Source of the DNA: Halobacteriales archaeon SW_9_67_25
GTDB lineage: Archaea; Halobacteriota; Halobacteria; Halobacteriales; Haloarculaceae
Reading direction: 5' to 3'
DNA: 21,313 nt
NCBI GenBank assembly: GCA_003022745.1
Contig: PXSU01000098.1
Location: 1 to 21,313 of the forward strand
This document shows positions 1 through 5,829 of this stretch, one piece after another (within the stretch, counting starts at the first letter, position 1; each line of letters begins with the position of its first letter). The notes beneath the pieces are model-generated. The model made no database searches and was not told the DNA's origin. It worked only from the letters and a program-made list of their open reading frames with translations. Both the position numbers and the translations under genes were made by a program.

Positions 1-378
1 ACCCTCTCGGCAGTGCTGTGGGTCTCGCTCGTGACCGTCCTGGTCGCGCCGGCGGGTATCCACCTCGTCGCCGCCCTCCAGACACTGCTTCTGATGGCCA
101 CCGTCGAGAAGCGCGCGGGGGTGAGCGAGACCGTGCAGGTCCTCTGCTACGCGCTCGCGCCCTGCGCGTTCGTGGGGGTGCCCAGCGTCCACGTTCAGGC
201 CGGCGTGACGGTCTGGGGGGCGGGCCTACTCGTGGCCGGGATTGCGAGCGTCCACGGCCTCTCGCGGGCGACTGCGCTGGCCGTCGCCGGTATTCCAGCT
301 ATCCTCGTGTTCGGCTACGGTTTCGGTGGGACTGAAGCGGTGCTCACTCTCGTCGACGGTCTGCGGGTTCTGACGTGA
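1..378 (+). CDS. Yip1-like membrane protein, C-terminal part (5' end outside window)
   Basis: The frame is open from base 1 and stops with TGA at 376-378, so the window holds only the last 125 codons; the ATG at 13 is probably internal. The fragment is very hydrophobic, with about four membrane segments, at roughly codons 5-30, 46-62, 65-82 and 93-112. Loop sequences such as 'EKRAGVSETVQVLCYALAP' followed by a 'G.P' turn and a later 'HGLSRATALAVAGIPA' resemble the repeating pattern of Yip1-domain proteins, which are common but functionally unassigned in haloarchaea. No catalytic motif is visible. The family call is by eye; another polytopic membrane family is possible. The next gene starts 135 bases further on, and nothing is recognisable in that gap apart from a TATTAGA box at 481. 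Confidence 0.6.
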   Translation, partial: TLSAVLWVSLVTVLVAPAGIHLVAALQTLLLMATVEKRAGVSETVQVLCYALAPCAFVGVPSVHVQAGVTVWGAGLLVAGIASVHGLSRATALAVAGIPAILVFGYGFGGTEAVLTLVDGLRVLT

Positions 379-480
379 TGCCACCCGGCGACTGTGTCTC
401 CCGGTCCATCTTCGGGGGCGAAGGATACCCAGAGACGGCAAGAAGGTAAGATTCGTCGAGGTTGGCCGACGACAGGAGGG

Positions 481-487
481 TATTAGA
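481..487 (+). promoter_or_regulatory. TATA-like box for the 514 small gene
   Basis: TATTAGA lies about 30 bases before the ATG at 514, the spacing expected for a leaderless or nearly leaderless archaeal transcript. It supports the view that the broken small gene at 514-716 was once an independent gene. Confidence 0.4.
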
Positions 488-513
488 CGGCCGGGGCCCA
501 GTGACGACGTGCA

Positions 514-716
514 ATGCTCAGCCTCGACCTGGACCGGTTCATGTTCGAACTGAACGAGGGTGCAATCAAACACGTCGGCCCCTCGAACAGGACGGCGACA
601 GCCAAACTCTACGATGTCGAGGCAACGAGGTCGAGGTCGCGCTGTTCCCCGAGGGCGCACGCGAAGTCGCGCGCGGACTGGAGTTGCTGGAGGAAGAGAG
701 CGGGATATTCGAGTGA
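514..716 (+). pseudogene. small acidic haloarchaeal protein gene split by a one-base frameshift
   Basis: From the ATG at 514 the first 36 codons give a sensible protein (MLSLDLDRFMFELNEGAIKH..., ending ...KLYDVE). The frame then becomes arginine/serine-rich shadow sequence. Continuing one frame over from base 624 gives 'NEVEVALFPEGAREVARG' and then 'LELLEEESGIFE', stopping with TGA at 714-716. This continuation has typical haloarchaeal acidic composition. Restoring one base at 622-623 (GAG GGC AAC in place of GAG GC AAC) would give a continuous protein of about 67 residues. I do not know its function. A TATTAGA box lies about 30 bases upstream. It is either a real recent pseudogene or a sequencing or assembly indel. 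The next gene begins 79 bases later with its own promoter. Confidence 0.65.
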
Positions 717-765
717 CAGCGTGGTTGACGGGCAGCATGACGGCTGGCGATGCGTTTCGACAACC

Positions 766-773
766 GTTTTAGG
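766..773 (+). promoter_or_regulatory. TATA-like box for the DHH/S1/OB gene
   Basis: GTTTTAGG is centred about 27 bases before the ATG at 796. This matches leaderless transcription in haloarchaea and was used to choose 796 over the upstream in-frame ATG at 514, whose reading frame runs through the broken small gene. Confidence 0.5.
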
Positions 774-795
774 GCGGAACCGCTTTCTCTCATCA

Positions 796-2898
796 ATGAG
801 TTCGTGTATCATCTGCGGGAAGTCTGTCGACGGTCGCATCTGTGAGATCCACCAGGAGGACGTCGTCTTCGAGTTTCGCGGGAGCCACCCCGGCGAGTTG
901 ACGCCGGGGCGGTACTACCGCGGGACGGTCGACGGGTTCGCCGAGTTCGGCGTCTTCGTCGACGTCGGGGACAGCGTCACCGGCCTCCTGCACAGGAGCG
1001 AACTGGACCGGCGGCTGGACAGCCTCGACTGGGACCCGGGCGACACCGTGTTCGTCCAGGTACAGAACGTCCGTGACAACGGCAACGTCGACCTCGGCTG
1101 GTCGATCCGACAGGACGAGACGGAGTTCCGGGGCACGCTCATCGACGACCCCGACGCCGACGGGGAACTGCTTGCGGAGGAGGAGGACGTCGACGAAGAG
1201 GGCGAGGACACACCGGCCGGTAGCGAGCCCGCCGGGGACGACAGCAAGGCGGCCGACGGGACAGGGGCCGAGACCGCTCGGTCGGAACCGTCCGTCGACG
1301 GCATGGGGGCGGAATCGTCGATGGCCGACTCCGACAGCAGAGGTGGCGACGCCGCGACTGGGGGCGATGCGATGCGCGACCTCTCTCTGGTGACGATCGA
1401 CGGACTCGACGAGCACGTCGGCCAGCGCGTCCGGATCGAGGGCGGAGTCGCGAGCGCACGGCAGACGAGCGGCCCCACCGTCTTCGAGGTCCGCGACGAG
1501 ACCGGCACGGTCGACTGTGCCGCATTCGAGGAGGCGGGCGTCCGGGCCTACCCCGAAGTCGAGGAGGACGACCTGGTCCGCATCGAGGGCGGGGTCGAGC
1601 GCCGCCGGGGCCAACTCCAGGTCGAGACCGAGGCACTCGTCGTTCTCGAAAACGAGGAGCACGAGGCGGTCGCCGAGCGGATGGAACAGGCGATGGTCGA
1701 CCGCGCCCGGCCCGACGAGGTCGACCCCCTCGCCGAGGACGCTGCCGTCGACGCCGTCGCAGGCCCCCTGCGCGACGCCGCAACCGCAATCCGGCGGGCG
1801 GTCCTGGAGGGGCGTCCGGTCGTCGTCAGGCACAGCGCCTCCGCCGACGGCTACCTGGCGGGCGTGGCAATCGAGCGGGCTACACTCCCGCTGGTCCGGC
1901 AACAACACCGGAGCTCGGACGCCGAGTACCACTTCTTCGACCGGCGACCCCTGGAAGGATCGGTCTACGGCATGGACGACGCGACCGGCGACGTCACGTC
2001 GATGCTCGAAAACAGCGAGCGCCACGGCGAGGAGATTCCGCTGTTCGTCTTCGTGGCCGCCGGCGCGACTGCCGAGTCGCTGGACGGCCTCGAACTGCTC
2101 GACATCTACGACGCCCGGCGTGTCGTGATCGAGGACCGCGTCGTCGACGGCGAGGTCGCAGACACCGTCGACACCGTCGTCAGTCCCACACTGACCGACG
2201 GCGGAGACACCTCCGCAACGGCACTGGCTGCCAACGTCGCCGCCGCCGTCAACGGGAACGTTCGCGGTGACCTCCACCACCTCCCGGCGGTGAGTTTCTG
2301 GGAGGGGATTCCCGACGGGTACGCGACGCTCGCGGCCGAAGCGGGCTACGACGAGGATGCAGTCCGCGCGATCCGCGAAGCGGTCGCACTCGAGGCGTAC
2401 TACCAGTCCTACGAGGACAAGCGGGAACTCATCACGGACGTGGTCTTTGCCGACCGCGGGGAAGTCCGCGGACTGGCAGAAAACGTCAGCGAGCAGTTCG
2501 GGACGAAGATGGACGCCGAAATCGGCACCGCCGAGGCCAATCTCGAACGCCGGGAAGTCGGCGGCGAGACGGTCGTACTACTGGATACGGACGCCTACAC
2601 CCACCGGTACGAGTTCCCACCCGAGGAGTTGCTGCTGGACGAACTCTACCGGCGCCACCGCGAGGATGCGACGGCGCTCGTGGGTCTGGCGACCGACGAG
2701 GCCTACGTCCGGACGGACGCAGACGTGGACGTCCGGGCACTGGTCGAGCGCGCCGCCGAGACCGCGCCGGAGGCCGGACTGGACGCCCGCGGTGCCCGCG
2801 AGGGACGCGTCGAGTTCCTCTCCGGCGAGCGTGCGGTTGCCCGCGACGCGCTTCTGGACGCCCTCGCCGGTGCACTGTCGGCGACGCCCGAGGCGTAG
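796..2898 (+). CDS. S1 / OB-fold / degenerate DHH (RecJ-like) protein
   Basis: 700 residues. Domains in order: a short zinc-knuckle start (C4, C7, then C16 and H19); an S1 RNA-binding domain at about 33-103 (pattern 'G.V.GFAEFGVFVDVG...GLLH'); a low-complexity acidic linker at about 115-195; an OB-fold at about 205-285 ('VGQRVRIEGGVASARQ...VFEVRDETGTVDCAAF'); and a RecJ/DHH-like region from about 325 to the end. Active members have an HxDxDG-type motif, a D-x-G motif and DHH. Here these read HSASADG (346-352), 'FVAAGAT' (419-425) and 'IEDR' (445-448), so several metal ligands are missing and a catalytic nuclease role is doubtful. Archaeal relatives include RecJ/GAN-like proteins linked to replication or repair. 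I infer a structural or nucleic-acid-binding role. The start at 796 is supported by the promoter box and the zinc-knuckle start. elp3 follows 60 bases downstream on the same strand. Confidence 0.8.
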   Translation: MSSCIICGKSVDGRICEIHQEDVVFEFRGSHPGELTPGRYYRGTVDGFAEFGVFVDVGDSVTGLLHRSELDRRLDSLDWDPGDTVFVQVQNVRDNGNVDLGWSIRQDETEFRGTLIDDPDADGELLAEEEDVDEEGEDTPAGSEPAGDDSKAADGTGAETARSEPSVDGMGAESSMADSDSRGGDAATGGDAMRDLSLVTIDGLDEHVGQRVRIEGGVASARQTSGPTVFEVRDETGTVDCAAFEEAGVRAYPEVEEDDLVRIEGGVERRRGQLQVETEALVVLENEEHEAVAERMEQAMVDRARPDEVDPLAEDAAVDAVAGPLRDAATAIRRAVLEGRPVVVRHSASADGYLAGVAIERATLPLVRQQHRSSDAEYHFFDRRPLEGSVYGMDDATGDVTSMLENSERHGEEIPLFVFVAAGATAESLDGLELLDIYDARRVVIEDRVVDGEVADTVDTVVSPTLTDGGDTSATALAANVAAAVNGNVRGDLHHLPAVSFWEGIPDGYATLAAEAGYDEDAVRAIREAVALEAYYQSYEDKRELITDVVFADRGEVRGLAENVSEQFGTKMDAEIGTAEANLERREVGGETVVLLDTDAYTHRYEFPPEELLLDELYRRHREDATALVGLATDEAYVRTDADVDVRALVERAAETAPEAGLDARGAREGRVEFLSGERAVARDALLDALAGALSATPEA

Positions 2899-2958
2899 CG
2901 CCCGCCCGGAGCGACACGCTTATTCGCCCGAGGCCGGGAGATACACCAGTCCCGAACA

Positions 2959-4614
2959 ATGAGTACCGACAGCCCGGCCGAGACGGACGCCTTCGAGCGC
3001 GTCTGTGCGGAACTCGTCGAGCGCATCCTGGAGGGTGACCTGGGCCGGGAGGGCCTCGAATCGGCAAAGACCGAGGTCTGCGGGAAACACTCGGCGCCGA
3101 AAGTACCCAAAAACGCCGACCTACTGGATTTCGCCCCACAGGAGCGCCGCGACGAACTCGCCGAGGTGTTGCGGCGAAAGCCGGTCCGCACGGCCTCGGG
3201 GGTCTCGCCCGTGGCGATCATGACCTCGCCCCACGGGTGTCCCCACGGGAAGTGCCTCTACTGTCCCGGCGGCCCGGACTCGGAGTTTTCCAGCGCCCAG
3301 AGCTACACGGGCCACGAACCCGCTGCGGCCCGCGGGAAACAGAACGATTACGACCCCTACGGGCAGGTCACCCTGCGCCTCGAACAGCTCCGGAAGATCG
3401 GCCACCCCGTCGACAAGGTCGAACTCATCCTGATGGGCGGCACCATGACTGCCCGCAGCCACGACTACCAGGAGTGGTTCGTCAGGCGCGCACTGGAGGC
3501 GATGAACGACTACGACCCCGACAGCCGTCCCGAGCCAGCGGAGGGAGTGAGCTTCGCACAGGACCCCGCCGACTACGAGTTCCGGTATCTGGAGGACGTC
3601 ATCACAGACAACGAGACGGCCGCGGTGCGGAACGTCGCGACCACCTTCGAGACCAAGCCCGACTGGTGTGGGCCCGAACAGGTCGACCGCATGCTGCGGC
3701 TGGGTGGGACGAAAGTCGAGGTGGGCGTCCAGACCACCTACGAGCGCATCAACCGCGAGATGCACCGCGGCCACGGTATCCAGGCCTCCATCGACGCCAA
3801 CCGCCGCCTGCGCGATGCCGGGTTCAAGGTGGGCTTTCACATGATGCCCGGCCAGCCCGGGATGTCGAAGGAGATGTGCGTCGAGGACTTCCGGCGCCTG
3901 TTCGAGCGCCCGGAGTGGCGTCCCGACTACCTGAAGATCTATCCGACGCTGGTCGTCGAGGGCACAGCCGTCTTCGACTGGTGGCACCGCGGGGAGTTCG
4001 AACCACTCTCGAACGAGGAGGCGGCCGAACTCGTCGCGCGTATCAAGGCGATGATTCCCCGGTACACCCGACTCCAGCGCGTCCAGCGGGACATCCCCGC
4101 GGACTTCATCGAGGGCGGCGTCTGGAAGTCGAACCTCCGGCAACTGGCCCGCGAGCGCCTGGCAGAACGTGGCGGCACCTGCGAGTGCATCCGGTGTCGC
4201 GAGGTCGGGCACAACGACGCCGAACCCGGCGAGGTGACCATGGACGTCCACACCTACGGGGTCGCCGGGGGAACGGAACACTTCATCTCGGTCGCGGACC
4301 GCGAGCAGGACCTGCTCGTCGGCTTTTGCCGGCTGCGGTTCCCGAAGGAGGTGGTCCGGAAGGAGTTGCGCGACGCCGCGGTCCTCCGGGAGCTACACGT
4401 CTACGGGAGCGAGGTCGGGGTCGGCGAGACCGGCGCCGAGGGAAGCCACCAGCACCAGGGGTACGGCCGGCGACTCGTCGAGCGCGCGGAAGCCATCGCT
4501 GCCGGGGCGGGCTACGGAAAACTCGCAATACTCAGCGGAATCGGGGTACGGGAGTACTACCGCGAGAAACTCGGCTACATCCAGGACGGCCCCTACGTTT
4601 CGACGCGCCTGTGA
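2959..4614 (+). CDS. elp3: Elp3: tRNA uridine-34 modification radical SAM / acetyltransferase enzyme
   Basis: 551 residues, full length for archaeal Elp3. This enzyme adds a carboxymethyl-type group to C5 of wobble uridine in tRNA, using SAM, a [4Fe-4S] cluster and acetyl-CoA. The radical-SAM cysteines are C94, C99 and C102 in 'HGCPHGKCLYCPGG', the CX4CX2C spacing characteristic of Elp3. Conserved blocks such as 'LILMGGTMTAR', 'GGTKVEVGVQTTYERINREM' and 'GFHMMPGQPGMS' fill the TIM barrel. A cysteine cluster 'CECIRCREVGH' precedes a GNAT domain that covers the last 130 or so residues ('LRELHVYGSEV', then 'HQHQGYGRRLVERAE'). The start is at 2959; a CTTATTCG box lies about 36 bases upstream. The gene follows the DHH/S1/OB protein on the same strand and converges with the minus-strand genes at 4661-5522. 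Confidence 0.96.
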   Translation: MSTDSPAETDAFERVCAELVERILEGDLGREGLESAKTEVCGKHSAPKVPKNADLLDFAPQERRDELAEVLRRKPVRTASGVSPVAIMTSPHGCPHGKCLYCPGGPDSEFSSAQSYTGHEPAAARGKQNDYDPYGQVTLRLEQLRKIGHPVDKVELILMGGTMTARSHDYQEWFVRRALEAMNDYDPDSRPEPAEGVSFAQDPADYEFRYLEDVITDNETAAVRNVATTFETKPDWCGPEQVDRMLRLGGTKVEVGVQTTYERINREMHRGHGIQASIDANRRLRDAGFKVGFHMMPGQPGMSKEMCVEDFRRLFERPEWRPDYLKIYPTLVVEGTAVFDWWHRGEFEPLSNEEAAELVARIKAMIPRYTRLQRVQRDIPADFIEGGVWKSNLRQLARERLAERGGTCECIRCREVGHNDAEPGEVTMDVHTYGVAGGTEHFISVADREQDLLVGFCRLRFPKEVVRKELRDAAVLRELHVYGSEVGVGETGAEGSHQHQGYGRRLVERAEAIAAGAGYGKLAILSGIGVREYYREKLGYIQDGPYVSTRL

Positions 4615-4660
4615 CAGGCCGCTCCCGGCGAAGGGACCGGCGGTGCGGTCGCGCGGGGGG

Positions 4661-4906
4661 TCAGCGCCGACCGCGCCGGGACCCGTCCCGGTCGCCCCGC
4701 TTGAGGTCGGTCCGCTCGGGAAACACCAGCCACACGAGCAGGAGACCGACCACGAGACCGATCCCGGTTGCAAGGAGAAATCCCTGCCATCCCACGTCGG
4801 CATAGAGCGTGATGAGGCCACTCGACAGCGCGACCAGCACCACGAACCCGGCCTTGAGTTTCACTGCGAACCGCTCGCGCTCCTCGTCGCTGATGCCGTC
4901 GACCAT
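4661..4906 (-). CDS. small two-helix membrane protein
   Basis: 81 residues. An acidic and basic N-terminus (MVDGISDEERERFAVKLKAG) is followed by two membrane segments at about 20-36 ('GFVVLVALSSGLITLYA') and 42-63 ('FLLATGIGLVVGLLLVWLVF'). A highly basic tail rich in Arg and Asp should lie in the cytoplasm. I recognise no named family. The frame is open further upstream, but the ATG at 4906 is chosen because it overlaps the stop codon of the preceding 21-codon ORF as TGATG, a standard translational-coupling arrangement. It is the last cistron of a three-gene minus-strand unit and converges with elp3, with 46 bases between the stops. Confidence 0.75.
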   Translation of the reverse strand: MVDGISDEERERFAVKLKAGFVVLVALSSGLITLYADVGWQGFLLATGIGLVVGLLLVWLVFPERTDLKRGDRDGSRRGRR

Positions 4907-4971
4907 CAGACCTCGCCCGGCGTGCTCGCGTGCACGAGGACGAACCGCCACTCGCAGTCCCGGCGGTCCAT
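4906..4971 (-). CDS. 21-residue microprotein, coupled on both sides by TGATG
   Basis: A very short ORF whose ATG (4971-4969) overlaps the TGA of the preceding 183-residue gene and whose TGA (4908-4906) overlaps the ATG of the following membrane protein. Both junctions are TGATG. The peptide begins MDRRDCEWRFVLVHA and ends in GEV; it contains one Cys, one Trp and one His. There is no recognisable family. The double stop/start overlap is hard to explain unless ribosomes pass through this frame. It could be a functional microprotein, a translational relay that couples its two neighbours, or the start of an ancestral longer gene cut by a stop. It is too short for ordinary gene finders. Confidence 0.5.
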   Translation of the reverse strand: MDRRDCEWRFVLVHASTPGEV

Positions 4972-5522
4972 CAGTAGAATCCCCGGCGGACATCCTCCTC
5001 GACGACGTCCTCGAACTCGGCGTCGAGCAACTGTTCGGCCTCCTCGAACGTGTCGGTCAGGTCCGCCATTGGGTCGGGACGGTCGGTGTGGTCGAACTCC
5101 ATGGGGCCGTACGCGGGGCTGTCGAGGGCGTCCATGATGTCCTCGAAGAGCGCGCCCGGCGACGTGGGGGCTTCGGCGTGGGTTTCGACGACTGTCTGCA
5201 GGTCTTTCGCCTTCTGCTTTGCGTCATCCTCGTCTTGTGGGGGTTGCTGGACGCCGAACTGCCCCTCCCTCTCTCCCCGGCCGGGAAAGAGCGGGTCGAG
5301 TTCGTCGTCGATCCGCCGGGCAACCTGGGCACCCACACCCTGAACCTCGAAGGGATTCTTCGCGTAGGTCTTGAGCTGGAAGACTCCCACGCCGGGGTGG
5401 CCGATGTAGAGGTCTTCCCCGATACCGTTCGCGCGGTCGCCGCCCACGGCCCGCCAGCCGTCCGGGTCGACGCCGCTATCGACGACGTCATCCATGATGT
5501 CCTGCCAGTCGCGAACGCGCAT
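4971..5522 (-). CDS. conserved-looking haloarchaeal protein of unknown function
   Basis: 183 residues, soluble and strongly acidic. The N-terminal half has folded-domain character ('MRVRDWQDIMDDVV', 'GEDLYIGHPGVGVFQLKTYA', 'NPFEVQGVGAQVARRIDDEL'). A Gln/Asp/Lys-rich linker follows at about 90-108, then a helical acidic C-terminus with 'DLTDTFEEAEQLLDAEFEDVV'. I do not recognise a catalytic motif and assign no function. The start is at 5522, with an AGTATTTTCT box centred about 28 bases upstream on the minus strand, consistent with a leaderless transcript. It is the first gene of a three-cistron unit, and its stop overlaps the next start. Confidence 0.8.
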   Translation of the reverse strand: MRVRDWQDIMDDVVDSGVDPDGWRAVGGDRANGIGEDLYIGHPGVGVFQLKTYAKNPFEVQGVGAQVARRIDDELDPLFPGRGEREGQFGVQQPPQDEDDAKQKAKDLQTVVETHAEAPTSPGALFEDIMDALDSPAYGPMEFDHTDRPDPMADLTDTFEEAEQLLDAEFEDVVEEDVRRGFY

Positions 5523-5568
5523 GTCGATAACGAGGGGCTACAGCAGAAAATACTTCCCGGTTGCTCGC

Positions 5569-5817
5569 TCAGACGGGCGTCTCGCCTGCCCCGGGAACCT
5601 CCGGCCGCCGCCGCAGGTACAGGGCGAGCGCGCTGAGGAAGGCCACCGCGACGGCAACCGTCGTTACGCCGAAGGCCACACGGTATCCGAACTCGGTGAA
5701 CCCGATGGCACCCAGGCTGAGGACGGCCGCACCGCCCGCGCCGACGTAGCGTGGGCCGTACCGGTCGGCGAGTGCGCCCGCGGGGATCTGACCGACAGCG
5801 TTTTTCGCCGTGCCCAC
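5569..5817 (-). pseudogene. C-terminal remnant of a major-facilitator-superfamily transporter
   Basis: The last 80 or so codons of this minus-strand frame read like the end of an MFS transporter. They contain a motif-A-like loop 'GQIPAGALADRYGPRY', a short hydrophobic stretch 'VGAGGAAVLSLGAIGF', a final membrane helix 'GVTTVAVAVAFLSALALYL' and a basic tail 'RRRPEVPG', stopping at 5569. Upstream of about 5800 the frame runs antisense into the helicase gene and loses transporter character, so roughly 300 or more N-terminal residues are missing. Only one to two helices separate the motif-A loop from the end, so part of the C-terminal half may be deleted as well. A GTG at 5817 could in principle start an 82-residue product, but no promoter is apparent for it. 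I infer a deletion relic. Confidence 0.6.
5800..5807 (+). promoter_or_regulatory. TATA-like box for the Dna2-like gene
   Basis: GTTTTTCG is centred 27 bases before the GTG at 5830. It sits exactly where the transporter remnant loses its similarity, so the helicase seems to have kept a minimal promoter at the edge of the deletion. Confidence 0.45.
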
Positions 5818-5829
5818 TTGACCGCTGAC

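Noticed and set aside
419..429. 11-base match (CGAAGGATACC) to the tRNA-Pro gene, considered as a tRNA fragment or attachment site
   Set aside because: Matches of this length are expected by chance many times in 21 kb, and the flanks do not match.
793..2280. 495-codon minus-strand ORF opposite the DHH/S1/OB gene
   Set aside because: Shadow frame created by GC-biased third positions; no promoter and no recognisable domain.
5494..5829. N-terminal extension of the Dna2-like frame
   Set aside because: The extra 112 codons are antisense to the transporter remnant and have shadow composition; the OB domain starts naturally at GTG 5830.
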